A stretch of 64,000 nt of DNA from Loripinus fragilis (GCA_964019695.1 OZ026525.1:61350253-61414252); one strand, 5' to 3'; numbered from the stretch's first letter, positions 1 through 60,729 are shown. Numbers and translations: made by a program. Notes: generated from the letters alone by a model not told the origin.

Positions 1-182
1 AGTCAATGGACAAAGCAGAGGACATCCAATTTCACCCGTGAAATACAACTTATATTTTCACTGCAGTGAAAATACAACTTTTTATATTTTCACGACTGTG
101 AAATACAGCTTCTTTTTAAATATGCATTATATTTAATCAATATTTTCCTGTATTTCATTACTTTGTATATAATAAAATCTGT

Positions 183-475
183 AAACCACTAGTGGTTTAT
201 CGATTTTTGGGAAACGTTATGACGTCCATAACAACGTTGTGTACATAATGACAAATTTATGACGTTTTTACGGCAAAAATGAGATTTCAAAGTAGTCTTA
301 TATTAATGTCATATGATAAATAGAATCTAACATTCGTGCTCTTGTATTATTGAATTTATTAAACTCGTTGCGAAAAAGTGATAAAATGCTCGGCAAGCCT
401 CGCATTTTATCTCTCTTCCCCAACTTGTTTAATAAATTCAATAAAACATGAGCACTCATGTAAGATCCTCTATGA
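183..475. mobile_element. Palindromic MITE family F, copy 1
   Basis: Starts AAACCACTAGTGGTTTA, then a large imperfect palindrome centred at about 395 (GATAAAATGC, 12-base loop, GCATTTTATC), whose outer arms read TAGAATCTAACATT and GTAAGATCCTCTA. A near-identical copy lies at 16974-17260. Confidence 0.8.
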
Positions 476-844
476 ATAAAGTAACGCACAAAAAGCATGG
501 AACAATTGCAGGATCCCACAATGGGAGCACTAATCAACAACAACAGAACCACCGCTTTAGAACGTACAGCAGCCTTAGCCTAAAAGGGGGGGGGGGGGCT
601 TAAATGCATTTTACTGGTACCGTATGTTCGCTCTAGATTCTGCTGTTGATAAAGCACACAAATGTTACGCTCGCATGGAGGCTTCAGGCTGCCAAGACCA
701 TAATTAACCTTTATCCCGCTGAATTCTAATTGGTGATTTATTATTATTGCATCGGGCTTAAAAATCAAAACAGTTTTGTCATACAGACAGAATTTGAAGA
801 AGTTACAAATCTACCCTCCTCTAAAATTTTCACAATATAAATAC

Positions 845-1435
845 ACAGGTATATAATCATGAAATAAAGGTCAAGTTCGATTAAGGATAACATCCACCGA
901 TTATTATCAGAGTTGTGGCCCATGATCTTGTACGAACGACGGTTTTCGGGCCATATCTTTTGAAAACATTGTTGTATTGGATTCATATTTCATACTCAAG
1001 TATATAATCATAAAATACAGGTCAAGTTTGATTAAGGATAAAATCCAACGATTATTATTTGAGTTATGGCCCTTGATCTTGTATGAAAAATGGTTTCCAT
1101 GCAATATCTTTTGAATATATCCACCGATTGGATTCATATTTCATACTCAAGTATATAATGATAAAATACAGGTCCTTTTCGATTAAGGATAAAATCCACC
1201 AGTTATTGTCAGAGTAATGTCCCTTGATCTCTGTAAGAAAAATGGTTTCCGGGCGATATCTTTTGAAAACACTGGTATATAATCATGAAATACTGATCAA
1301 GTTTGATTAAGGATAAAATCCATTGATTATTATCAGAGCTCTTGCCAATGACTGAAGTCAGAATTGTGTTTCCGCTCAATATCTTAACAATGAATGGATG
1401 GAGTTTAACAAGATTTTGCTTACACTTTAGTATTG
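845..1435 (+). repeat. Tandem array, same family as 12.0-12.9 kb, opposite orientation
   Basis: About four units, period about 150: TTGATTAAGGATAAAATCCA, then TTATGGCCCTTGATCTTG, then CAATATCTTTTGAA. Frames on both strands here are repeat by-products. Confidence 0.8.
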
Positions 1436-1747
1436 ACAAGATCTAGGTTGGAATTGTTTTGCATCAATATGTGCGCATTTATAAAAGAGTTATGGCCCTT
1501 GACTACTGTCAGAATTACATATCAGCTCAATATTTTAAGATTGAATGAAGTGAATTTAAGATTGAATGAAGTGAATTTCATGATTTTGCATATATATATG
1601 TATTTATCTAATTTCACTTGTATCCTTGGATCCATCAGGCTTTCACTTGCGAACGAAATAGATGCCATCCATTGAAAAAGAACCAATATACGACGTGTAC
1701 TGCATCAGTCGTCATCAATATCAGCGCTTCCTGAACATCCTTTTTTG

Positions 1748-1832
1748 GGGATGGCTCAGTTGGTAGCGTTGATGTCTGGTGTAGTGCTAGGCGGTGTTGC
1801 CAAGGTCGTGGGTTCGAATCTCGCTAGAGGCA
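1748..1832 (+). repeat. tRNA-like SINE head, copy 1
   Basis: A box TGGCTCAGTTGGTAGCG and B box GGTTCGAATCTC in the right order and spacing for an internal polymerase III promoter. It lacks eight bases found in copy 2, and the ends do not pair as an acceptor stem, so it is a SINE head rather than a tRNA gene. Confidence 0.65.
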
Positions 1833-2118
1833 AAATATTTACAGCATCTATCGGCTCAGTTGATTCACTATATCCCTCTGTATTTATCTACTGTCTGAAT
1901 CTGCATCAGTTTCTGATCCTGTGTAGCTCGAAAGCAATGATGTTTGTGAAATTATATTTCCGCACTTCTGATATTTATCTAATTTCACTTGTATCCTTGG
2001 ATCCATCAGGCTTTCACTTGCGAACGAAATAGATGCCATCCATTGAAAAAGAACCAATATACGACGTGTACTGCATCAGTCGTCATCAATATCAGCGCTT
2101 CCTGAACATCCTTTTTTG

Positions 2119-2211
2119 GGGATGGCTCAGTGGCGCAGTTGGTAGCGTTGATGTCTGGTGTAGTGCTAGGCGGTGTTGCCAAGGTCGTGGGTTCGAATCG
2201 CGCTAGAGGCA
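2119..2211 (+). repeat. tRNA-like SINE head, copy 2
   Basis: As copy 1 but reads GGCTCAGTGGCGCAGTTGG; B box GGTTCGAATCGC. Probably the longer, ancestral form. Confidence 0.65.
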
Positions 2212-2259
2212 AAATATTTACAGCATCTATCGGCTCAGTTGATTCACTATATCCCAAGC

Positions 2260-4067
2260 AATATTGGGTTGGTATTGTTATGCATCAATTTGTACAAATT
2301 TATAACTGAGATATGTTCTTTAAATCCTGTTAGAATTTTGTTTATGCTCCTTTTTACAAGAATGAATGATGCAACTTAACAAACTCGGTTATAAATGACC
2401 ACATATTGACTTGTTGCAATAAAAGCATAAATTTTGACAATACATTGTATTAATGAATCAGCCATATCTGGGAGACTTTTCTCTCATATTACAATGGCCC
2501 GGGTGGGGGCATCTGTGTCACACTGACACATTTCTAGTTCAGGACATTGCTTGGATTTTCCCTGCCTGTGAGTGACAATATCTATCATTCGCCTTTCAAA
2601 AAGGTGAAAAGACAGCCTACCTCGATACTCTCGTTTTCTCAGCATTCTCAGTTCTTTGAGGGACAGACAAAAAATCCAAGCTGAAATCCCACTGGCATTA
2701 TACGTTTCATGGGGAAGTTGGCTAGGGAGTCTGTGACAAAATAGTCCACACAAAGATGCTTTTATCCTGCATCAGCATAAGAAACATAGATCAATATTTA
2801 ATCATAGGCACATTTAAAGGCGAATGAAGCACCCATTCATCCCATAAATGGCACAGAAACCGCTTTTTTAGTGACTGGGTACTATCACGGAACAGCCACA
2901 ACAAGTGTTTTTATTAATGTACGGACAATTTGGGGTGAAATAATCACTTTAGGCATAACTTGCAAGACACGCAATGTGTGAGTCTGTCCGCTACCAGTTA
3001 GTGAAATTGCGAATAACTCTTGCCTACATGTACTGTCCTGCCAGCCAAGAGTTACAGTGACTTCATGCTTTGTTTACAAAGTTATCAGAGACTTATAATC
3101 GATAGATCACTTGTGTATTAATCCCATCCTCAGGATAACATTAATACACAAGTGATCTATCGATTCGCGTTAGCTCAAGTGAAGTGTATACGTTAGTGTT
3201 TTACTCAGCAATTGTAAACAAAGTATTAAGTCACTGCCTCTCTTGGTTGGCACGACATTACATATACATGCCAACATTGTCTTACCACTGGTACCACCAA
3301 CAGCCTTTTTAAGATGGATGAGACTTTGCTGAGCATCAATCCGTCTGATCGTGGTCAGTGATCTGATGTTTAGTTGCTTCCAGAAAGTATATATATTCAA
3401 CTGAAATGTTTTGTTTTCTAATAGAACACACTTTTTGTGTATACGTAATAAGAAGTTACAAGAAAAATCATCTCTTCAAGAGAAACATGAAAACATTCGA
3501 TAACGATTCAAAACATTTCTGAAATGGTTTCAGACAGCATTTTAAAATATTAAAATTTGACTACTCATCTTCAAAACAAAAAAATAACCAACAGACGAGC
3601 AAATAAAGTTAAGAACTGTTAAGAACCGGACCCCCCCCCCCCCGCGCCCCTCGAAAAACACAAATAGTTATAGGTTTTCTTAGAAATACTAGCACTGACC
3701 TCCCCTCAAGTAGCAATTGGGTCAAGTTGCTTCTCGAACGAGAACCGTAATGCCCGATTCAGCTACTCAGACTGGCTAGAATACTGAAATTTTGCATGTG
3801 GCAGCTTAGCTAAAATACTTGCCAGAAAGTCCAAAACAAGCAAGCTTGTCTTCGCCTTTGATATTCGCATGAAGCAAAATTTATTGAACGAAAAAACATT
3901 TTGTTCATATGGTCGAACGGACGTACGTACGAACAGCGTTGATACTACGTGTACATGCCACCCCTCCCCAATTGAAAAATGGCTGGGGCATCCACTATGA
4001 TTGGTTTAATTGCTATTAAAATTGATAATATGCCATTATTATTAACAATATGCCACTCACCCCTCCC
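2260..4067. other. Upstream non-coding region
   Basis: Apart from MITE G (3031-3260) and a C-run with GCGCCCC at 3631-3650, I see only AT-rich non-coding sequence. No convincing TATA box or exon was found between here and the AKR start. Confidence 0.5.
3031..3260. mobile_element. Palindromic MITE family G, copy 1
   Basis: Outer arms TACTGTCCTGCCAGCCAAGA and CTCTTGGTTGGCACGACAT; second arms TTTGTTTACAA / TTGTAAACAAA; innermost a perfect 26-bp inverted repeat (3097-3122 and 3140-3165) around a 17-base loop. Confidence 0.85.
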
Positions 4068-4072
4068 CTTTG

Positions 4073-4342
4073 CATGCGCGGATCCAGAGGGGGACAAGGG
4101 GTCCGGACCCCCCAGAAAAATCATAAAAATATAGCGTTTCTTAGCAATACGAGTCCAGGTCCACTGACCATGTTCATAAAGCTGCCACGCCAGCATACAA
4201 TGTTGGGTCATCATCGTACCGATGATCCGCTTTTAGTGTTATTTGGATCATCTTCACCCTCCTCAGCTAAAAAACCAACAACAACAAAAAAAGTTGGTTA
4301 AATTTGGAGCCCCTCTGATAAAGCTTTCTGGATCTGCGCATG
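4073..4342. mobile_element. MITE family A, copy 1
   Basis: Inverted ends CATGCGCGGATCCAG / CTGGATCTGCGCATG flanked by the 5-bp direct repeat CTTTG (4068-4072 and 4343-4347). It lies 304 bp upstream of the AKR start codon. Confidence 0.88.
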
Positions 4343-4645
4343 CTTTGGTCACATACAAAATTTAGTAGAGGACAATACAACGTAACTGGCCAAGTGTGTG
4401 TTTTTTATTTAATAAATAAACTACTTTAACCAGGTTTTTGTTTTAGTATGGTTAGTAAATGTCGGTCCTGATTTGGGTCAAATCTGTTTGCAAAGGTTAT
4501 CAAAAGTCGACGCTAGCAAAGAAAGAGTTAAATTACTCTTTATCTGATACATATTACCTACATGTACGCACAGCACAGATAAAATAATAGAAAATATAAT
4601 TTTGTTAATAGTAACTGAGTTTAGTGTCTGTGCGGTCAACATAGA

Positions 4646-51875
<47,230 letters not shown>

Positions 51876-53685
51876 AGTTTGTTTCAGCATCCAAGATCAA
51901 GTACAGGCATGGGTGACATAACAACCCACGTCATAATGAAAACCTACGTCATAGCAGGGATATCCAAACCATTTAACATTCCGCCATTTTGGAGGAATTG
52001 TGTTACTTTTTTTTCGTTAATAGTATTTACGTCACAAAAAAGAGCAAATGCGGTGCCTACAAGTGCATACGATTGACGTCCCTGAAAAGTTTGATGTTTT
52101 ATAAACGCCTAGCTACCTGAATTTTAGAAGTGAGTACCTTCGCGTGCATTTTGGTGGCACGGATGTCGTAGCCCAAATAACTCAATGTTTCCGTGGTTTG
52201 ATTTTTTGTTAGCTAACGGTTTTATTTAGACAACACACTAGTCAAGTGCCTGAACGCCCATACTACATGCTATTCATTTTTATCAGAGTAGTGCACGTAG
52301 TGAAGTGTTTAGTGGCGGATCCAGATTGGGTTCTAGGGTAGAAAACAAAATGGCAGCCTTTCAAATAGTTTCAATATCCCTGCTATGACCGTAGGTTGTC
52401 ACCCAAACTACGAAGAGAAACTAGACTTCGAGCTGAAAAAGGTCCTGCTCCCCCCCCCCCCCTAGGGAATTTTGCAGACATATCCTATCTTAAAGAAAAT
52501 TTCAAGCCGCATCTTTTAAGAGATGTTTGCACTCTGTGCTCCGGGGCGTTAGTCTCTGACAGCCTGTTACATATGTTACTGTAACAAACTAAGGAAAAAA
52601 TCAAAATGAAAGTTTGAGCTACAGATAGAAGACATTAAACCATCTAATTATTCAAATTTCTTATGTAGTTTGCAAGCTGGATGCCTAAGATACATAAAAG
52701 CAGCATTTCAAACAAAATTTCAGCCTTCAATGGTGTTATATGCGTTACATAGATTAAATTTCCCTTTGAAAGTTGAAATTGTGACTAACATCATTCATTT
52801 TACAGACAATTTGTGCATTTTTACAAGTCTTTTTTATCTTAGTTTACTTTAATACTCATTTGACTAATAGAAAAAACAAACTTGCTTTTCTATCTCAAAT
52901 ACATAATTTTATATGAGCTATTAAACAACCCTACCCCCAATTTTAAGTATCCAATTTTGGTATCTATTATTGAAGAAAAATATATGAGAATATTTGACGC
53001 TCGTGGATATCTTACATTTTTGGCACTGTCTTGCAAATGCAATAAAGAATCATACATTTGCAAGTTTGACATCAGGATCAGAGCACTTATTAAAGTATGT
53101 AACGTATGTTACATGGCATAATGAATGAGCTAGGAAACTTTCTTTGCAGTAAGAGATGATATTTCAGAAAAATACTGTTTTTGCACATGTTTTCCTATTA
53201 ATCTCTAGCCTCTGGTGCCTTAGTCTTAGTAATTACAGTCATTGCTGGTAACAAGCCTATGGAATTGTGTTACCTATGTTATATATAACCTTTTTAATCA
53301 CATATTTCCTTATGCCTATAATATTAAAATATATAGACATATAGATAGAAATAATAGTTCTCATTTAAATGACACAATTTAATAAATATTCCTATTAAAT
53401 AAAATTATTCAAAAACAATCTTTATTCAAGCCACCCTTACAATGTCTATCATTGTGTCTGCTTCTATGACAAAATAATCACCCATTTCATCACAACCAGT
53501 AGAATCATGGCATTGTATTAGGACTGCAAACTGAGTACAATCCTGTTCCTCTCCACCCCTTTGGGAATTGTGCAGACATATCCTACCTTAAAGAACAACT
53601 CAAGCTGCATCAACAAAGAGATGTTTGCACTCTATTAACTAGGGGTTTAGCCTGTAATGGTATAATACGTATGTTACCATATCAA

Positions 53686-54062
53686 TTTAAAGCTGCATAA
53701 TCTGTAACTTTTGATCTTCCAGTTTTAAAAATAATGTTTTTATTTTTCAAGAACGCAGTAAAAATATTCAAATTCAGGTAAACATTTTACCATTTTCGTA
53801 AATCTTAACAAGTTATCACTATCAAAACAGCTGCATTTATGTTAAAATTCAACGGTCTATAATTATTGGAGGGACGCAAATAATTACCAACAAGAGAAAA
53901 ATACACCTATTTGATAAGATAACTCACTTTTCCATGCAGTTTTTAGCTGTACTGAACAATTTTATTGTGAAAACATAGCTTAATTCTACTTTTACAAATG
54001 ATTAAAAAAGAAAATAAAAATTTTCGAAAAATGCTCATAGTTACAGAGTATGCAGCTTTAAG
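53686..54062 (-). mobile_element. MITE family H, copy 4
   Basis: Reverse orientation with the best-matched ends: TTTAAAGCTGCATAATCTGT and ACAGAGTATGCAGCTTTAA. Inserted within the 7.9-kb modular element. Confidence 0.82.
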
Positions 54063-56797
54063 AATAAATGAATTGAAAATCTGAGAAACAGAAAGAAGAC
54101 ATAAAACTATCTATTTATTTGAATTATTCATGTAGTTTGCATGCTAAATACCTTTGATACATAAGAAGAGATTTTTTTAACAAATATACAGCTTCCTATG
54201 GTGTTATATGTGTTACATTAATTAAGATTACTTTTTAAAATTGGTAATTGTGACAAACATCACTTATAAGCATTTCGTGTGATCCTCCTCTTTTGCCATC
54301 AAAAGACTTAATTTTCTTCGTATGTGTGGCCAGTGCCAGCGTCAAACAACTTGACTCAGCCAAACTTGAATCCTCAGCATTCTTCAAAAGCAGAAACAGC
54401 ATGCCAGTGTCATGGGATCAAACACCTGATTAAATATGGGTTTAATGCCATTTCACATATATGCATACAATGGAGTATGACCCCGGTATATATCTCTTCC
54501 TGTGAAGTGGCAAGATCAATCTAACTGCAGCTGCATCTGCATCCGTGCTAGTCAAATGATAACTTTGCTCTGATTTTGCAAAATCTATGTCTCTACCGTG
54601 TACCTCTAAGAATACTTTAAGATTTCTGACATTGGTCGAACAGAAATTTGATAGGCTGCTTTTTTGCATCCTTTGCCATGGAACCTATCCAGTCTTTTGG
54701 TGCTTAAGTCCTCAGGTCTTAGATCAATAGTATTTTGTTGCGCCCAAAGAACTTTATAAGTTTTCTTTAGTTACAATGTTGACTCTTGATGGTTTTGGCA
54801 GACCGTCTGAAACAATTTCTGTTACACCTTGAAAGTTATCTGGTATAAGAGAAAGAATATGAAGTTGGACATTGCCATCAATTATGTTTGCAGTAGGTTG
54901 TTTTTTGATGTCAGTACATTGAAGCATGTCTTTAGATAATGTAAAACCTATGATTTCACAGTTTTTACAGCCATATCATTAGCTGTTGCATTCAAAAGAA
55001 GGAAAGTGGACTATAGGTAGAATGGGATAACCAGTAGTTCTATATTATGCTCTATGGAAGATTTATATAGAGTAAACAAGTTGATAAGGTGCCTCATTTC
55101 ATGATCCATTGAAAACACTGAAATTGAGAACGCTTGCCTCTGACTGTGTAATCAAAAAGGATGTCACGACAATGCCCTTGCTCATTTATTATGACGAGTT
55201 ATATATGTTACATCCTTTAATAAGCGCTCTTATCTTAGAAACAGTGAATCATTGAATTGAAAGGGTCTATTTGCGCTCTGTTCATCCTGCATTTCATTGC
55301 TTAACCTGCTGTGATACATCTAGTTCGTTTATCTGAAGGGAAAGAGTTACCTCGGTTTCAGCACTTCAGAAGTACTAAGACTTCAAATAAGTTTTTGAAT
55401 GCTTGGGGAAAGATAATAAGTGCAGAGACATTATTAGATGAAAATATGTGGGTTGCATGTATGGAAAGGCTACATTTATAAAAGTTAACCAGCTAAGATA
55501 TGATTCTTTATCACAGAAATATCAAGGTACATCAGTCCAGGTACTCATTGCATTTAATGGCATAGTTTTCCTCCTTGTAAAGCTTTAGTCTTTCTCCTAC
55601 TTGCAGAGTATCACTTTAAACACATACTCAAAGAGCCAACTATTAGGAATTCATATCAGTTTCCGAATGTTCCAAGCCATAAATGGCAAAATTGGAAAGT
55701 TGATAATGGCTAATCAATTTTGAGTGGACTGGTGGTAAAATTGAATAACAGTAAATGATTGAAATATTGTGTGATGATTTTACTAGTTGCAAGGACGCGT
55801 GTGATAATAATGATTACCACAGAAGTAGACAACGACAAACGTTTAACATGAGAGTTAAATCGATGAGAAATAGTTTGGACCATTTCATTTATTGTATTTT
55901 CTTGTAAAAATGAAAAACTATCTTTTCTATTTGTGGCTCTATATTTAGCATTATATGCACCGTATGAGGAAATGTGTCCAAAAGGTCATTGATAACATCT
56001 GTAAAAACAGTCCATGGGCTTGATAATCAGAAATGAATATAATTTCTAGTGTTTTGGCACTAAAGACTTATAAGTACACATTAAGTATCCTGATCTTAAA
56101 CTTTATGACATCTTGCAGATATATGAGCAAGACAGACTAAGAAAATGAAAAATATCCACATGCTGTAATCGCTTTCATGTGTTTTACTTAAACGGTAATT
56201 ACAAAATTCGCTTCTCTGTAAAACTGGGAGTAGGGCTGTGTATTAGCTCCTATAAGACAATATATTTAAGATAGAAAAGCAAACTTGGTTTTTCCTATTC
56301 ATCAATTGAGTATATGTTTGTAAAATCTAATAAAACAGTTTGAAACCAAGTCATAGAAGTTGTTTAACTAAATGACGATAGCCACAATTATAGCTTTTAA
56401 ATTATAATTAGGTTCATGTAAAGCACATAACACCACAGTTAGCCGTATTAATGTTAAACAGCTTCCATATGTAGTAAAGACATCCAGTATAAAGACTATA
56501 AGAATATCAATTTTATTAGATAATTTTAATGTCTTCTTTTAGTAACTCAAACATTCAAATTTCTTATTCTCAAATTGATATAGTAACATATGTAACAAGC
56601 TGTTACAGGCTAACGCCCCGACTTACAGAGTGCAAACATTTCTTATTAAATGCACCTTGAATGGTTACACAAGATGTAATTTGTCTGCAGAATTCCAAAG
56701 GGGATTAGGATGGTGCAGGCCCTTACTCAGCTTGATGTCAAAATACTGTTTGATGATTTTACTTATCACTCTAACATATGTAACGCTCTCTGATCTT

Positions 56798-57972
56798 TAA
56801 AGCCATACTCCCGATTTTGTATCAAAAATTTTCCAGTATAGATAGAAATCGGTGCACTCGAGGTATTTGCATTTAAAACCCTAAAATGTGGAGTATTAAA
56901 TAACACTCAAACTGTATTCTAAGTCAAATTCATGATTTTTCATTAATTTCTATTTTCTGTGGACCCCACAAAAATTCATCGTGTATCTTCTTGGAATTTC
57001 CAGTCTGTACACGCGGGCATGCGCAGTAGTCTCGAGTTCTCAAAATAGATAATGGAACCGTATGCGCGAAGACAACACGTGGTTGGTAAAAACTTATTTC
57101 GCAAGAGACTAAATTAATTTATGGAAGGAATAAGAAGCACCAAGATGTAAAGTATTCATCGGAAAGCTGAAACCAAGGTGGGTGAGGTTAGTAAGCGAAT
57201 CTGGGTTTAAGACACGAGACTATTTGTAGGTCTTTTCTGGATTTAAGAGAATCTCGTCTGGCAATATGTAAACATCTGGAGGCTTCTGAAGGGAAATTTC
57301 ACATTGTTTTGTAAGTGACGTAACATCACTGTTTGAATGATTATGTCTGTGATTTTATCTACCAAATATTCTTCGCTAAAATGGCCAAATCTGATAGAGT
57401 TGCAAACAACATAGAACATTTGCCTGTAAAGATGGTCCCCCTCATGGCTGTATCATTCCCGGGGTATCATTCAGCAGTGTGTATTAAACTGCCCCTGGCA
57501 TAATACTATAGATCTACCGATTACACTTGCCCGTGGAGAGCCTCACTTCCATTCATGTAGTATTCTGCGTCATTTCAAGCGAATAGCTATCACACAATTT
57601 CATCTATGAATGCAAAATCATTCTTTGTGGTGTAGCAAAGATATGCAATGGTTTTTGCAACTCTCAATGCTAATTGTTTTGCAAATTACAACAAATAAAT
57701 TCGGGGAGTCAGCTGACTCCAAGGACCGTTTTGTTTTGAAATATTTTGCGCATGCCCAGTGTCTATTTATAAAATGCAGTGAACTCGGAGGAGAAATTAT
57801 CTTTTGCTTCTAAAAGTTTATTTGTTTTTCATATTTTTTGTAATTATGATATTTGCATTTGCCGATAAAAGTTCAGATCGTCCTTATTCTTTATTCTAGA
57901 CGTCTAGAAAAATTTTGATAAGTTTCTGTGAGACAAAAAATTATTGTTCAATATAGGGTTTATCCCTTTAAA
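56798..57972. mobile_element. 1.2-kb element nested in the 7.9-kb block
   Basis: Short inverted ends TTTAAAGCCATACTCCC and GGGTTTATCCCTTTAAA, with a less AT-rich interior than its host. No recognisable protein. Confidence 0.5.
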
Positions 57973-58787
57973 ACTTGATGAAAACGAGCCGATATATAAG
58001 TCTTTATCATAGGAGCCAGTTTAAAATCCCTAAACAATGTAAGATATCCAACAGCTGCAAGTTTTTTCACAATTTTAGCTCAAACTTTCAAACTACATTT
58101 CCTTTATTTGATATAGTAACGCATGTAACACGCTGTTTCAGACTAACGCCCCAACATAGAGAGTGCAAACATCCCTTATTCGATGCAGCTTGAGTTGTAC
58201 TATAAGAAGGAATATGTCTGCAAAATTCCCTTGAGGAGATTAAAACATTTTTAGGCATATCTTACGTAATGACAATGAGCTTGCCCATTTATTACATCAG
58301 GTAACATATGTTACAGCCTCTGATATTAAAAATTTTGCAACAAACTTGCAGATTTATGAGTCTTTTCATATAAGCAAACAAATCTCAAACAATGAAACAC
58401 ATTCACCAACTGCAAATATTTTTTAACTATTTTTACTTTAGTTTTAATACCAAACATTTCACCTTAAAACTAGGTTGGGGTAGGGTTGTTTAATTGCTTA
58501 TTCCAGATAAAATATTCAAGCTAGGGAAACAAACTTTAATTTTTCTGTTAGCCAATTGCATAAGCTAGTCAGACATGGTTGAAAACATTTTGCAAAACAC
58601 ACAGAGAGATTGTGAATGTAAATGATGTTAGCCACACTTGCAAATTTTAATGGGCTATCTAATTTATGTAACGCATATGACACCTTAGGAAGCGGCAATT
58701 TTGTTCAAATGGCTGTCATACGTAGTTAAGATATCCAGTATGCAGACTATATGAATGATTTTTAAAAATAAATATTTTAATGTCTTT

Positions 58788-60100
58788 AAGGATCATTGAC
58801 GGTTTGGGCCTTATACGCCTATTTTTCTGATTCACAGAACGCTGCTTTTGAGCTTCTAGTATGGTGCATGTAGTATCAGTGCAATTGATGAATCCAATGG
58901 CAAGTGCCAGCTAGCAAAATATTTTCATAATTTCTACGCACTCGAGAGTTATGGCGGGTAGAAAGGGGAGGGGGTCTGAAATTTCATGAAAATAAAAAGT
59001 GCTTTAAAAAGTGATTTCTGCACGTTTTCTTGATTTATTTGGTAGGCATGGTGATATCTATTGATTATACCATATGCAGAGCATTAACGAATCGCGATAA
59101 TTGATGAAATATTTTTGAAGGAATGAAAGTGTCCCATTTAGCATTGGAAAGTAAAACTGATTCTAACTAGATCCTTTGAATATTACTTTTGCTTTGTTTA
59201 AAGGGCATAGCATGTTGAATGTATTTAAAGTGTCCGAATATTTATGGTATACATATGCATGTATATCCCTATAGAAGACAATATATTGAACACTAAAGTA
59301 TTTACCTGTTATAACTCTTAGCATGCCAGTGGATAATTTTGTCGTTTGCCAATAGCCTTTTGCAAATATTTTGAACCCAGATGAAGACCAACAGAATGTC
59401 CGTCTTGATCTGGATCCAAACTGTTTGACACTCTGATGGTGGTCCTGGGTGGTTTATTCTTAAAAACTTGATTTTGAAGAAAGTCAGTAGACGAAAATAA
59501 AAACATGAACAATTCCCTAGCATGCAAATAGATAAGTACAGGACGTTTGCAAAATAATGTGTCATTCAATAACAGTGAGATTTTTATTATGAAAAATGCA
59601 TAAAACCTTGCTAATTCTACTTTTAATCGTTAAGTACTTTATATTAAACTAGCACAGAATACAAAGCAATTTAGGAGGTTGGTTCTAGAGAATTTCATTA
59701 CTGTCATTAATTTCTTATTTGGTAGAAAAGGCATTTTATGGGCTTAGGCCCTGGGTTTTTGGGCTGCTGAACATCTTCCCCCCCCCCTTGTGCCAGCAAG
59801 CCACTTTCATACAATGTGTAAAATATGGTAACACATATACATGCAAAAGCTTTTGCTGGCACACGGGGGGGAATGATATTTTAAAAAATGTTTTCGAATT
59901 TCTATATATCTTAATGTAAAACTGATTGTTCTACCCAAAATTTTACATCTTTGAAGCATTTAATATCGAAAACGGATTTCACGGCCATAAAGTACTCAGG
60001 TCAAGGTAGCTTCAAGGTGAAGAAAGGGACAATTGACAAACTTTTATTTTTACTGAAACTATAGGCATTTACCCATAGCAAGTGTCAATGATCCTTTGTA
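58788..60100. mobile_element. 1.3-kb element nested in the 7.9-kb block
   Basis: Inverted ends AAGGATCATTGAC / GTCAATGATCCTT. The right copy of the host module resumes straight after it. Contains the C/G-armed hairpin at 59776-59872. Confidence 0.55.
59776..59872. repeat. Hairpin with poly-C / poly-G arms
   Basis: CCCCCCTTGTGCCAGCAAGC at left and GCTTTTGCTGGCACACGGGGGG at right (in part) about 50 bases apart. Inside a nested element (58788-60100). Confidence 0.7.
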
Positions 60101-60618
60101 GCCCAAACTTTCAATTCACTTTTTCTTAGTTTGATTAAGTAACGTATGTTACAGACTCTTACAGGCTCTTACAGACTAACGCCCCGGAGCACAGAGTGCA
60201 AACATCTCTTAAAAGACTCGGCTTTTAATTCTCTACAAGATAGGATATGTCTGCAAAATTCCCTAGGGGGGGGAGCAAACCCATTCTCAGCCATCCGTCT
60301 AAACTGATTTAAAAATCGCTCCTTCTATCTGTTTGAGAAAATAAACGTTTATTGAGACTGACTTGTTTCATGTATAGCTTACCAAATCAAGCAAGTTTTA
60401 GATGCGTCTCATGAATGCGTTTTCTAATGCACATGCAAATGCAACGCGACGTCTGATTGGATAACGTCATAAATTTGCTACAGAATATCCTGCGATTTCA
60501 AGAAAACGTGCCCAATTTATATTTAAATAACATTTTGCATACATTATGCGTGTCAACATTCCCTTACCACTGGCATGCAAAACCACCTTTTTGATTGACG
60601 AAGGTTTGCTGAGCATCT

Positions 60619-60723
60619 GTACAGCCATCTTCGCAAGCCAAAGGTACTAACTCCACTTCGTTCCTTACGCGTGCGTAAGGAACGAAGTGGAGTTAGTACC
60701 CTTGGCTTGCGAAGATGCTGTAC
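60619..60723. repeat. 105-bp near-perfect palindrome
   Basis: Arms of about 51 bases with one mismatch and one indel around a 2-base centre: GTACAGCCATCTTCGCAAGC ... TTCCTTACGC / GCGTAAGGAA ... GCTTGCGAAGATGCTGTAC. Confidence 0.95.
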
Positions 60724-60729
60724 AGCCTG

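Larger units (their letters stand above)
1605..2253 (+). repeat. Tandem duplication containing a tRNA-derived SINE head
   Basis: Bases 1605-1873 recur at 1976-2253 (offset 371, then 379 after an 8-base difference). Each copy has TATCCTTGGATCCATCAGGC, the tRNA-like head and CAGCATCTATCGGCTCAGTT. Confidence 0.88.
52431..60291. mobile_element. 7.9-kb modular element with inverted termini
   Basis: Left: CTAGGGAATTTTGCAGACAT, AGAGATGTTTGCACTCTGTG, CTCCGGGGCGTTAGTCT. Right end has the same inverted (AGACTAACGCCCCGGAG, ATGTCTGCAAAATTCCCTAG). Further copies lie inside: direct at about 53555-53680, inverted at about 56580-56745 and 58100-58240. Second and third modules (a GTGTTATATG.GTTACAT block; a CAACCCTACCCC block) also occur in both orientations. 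No coding frame recognised. Confidence 0.7.

Noticed and set aside
52396..52584. Short + frame with a Pro run
   Set aside because: Lies in the left terminal module of the 7.9-kb element, over a C-run.
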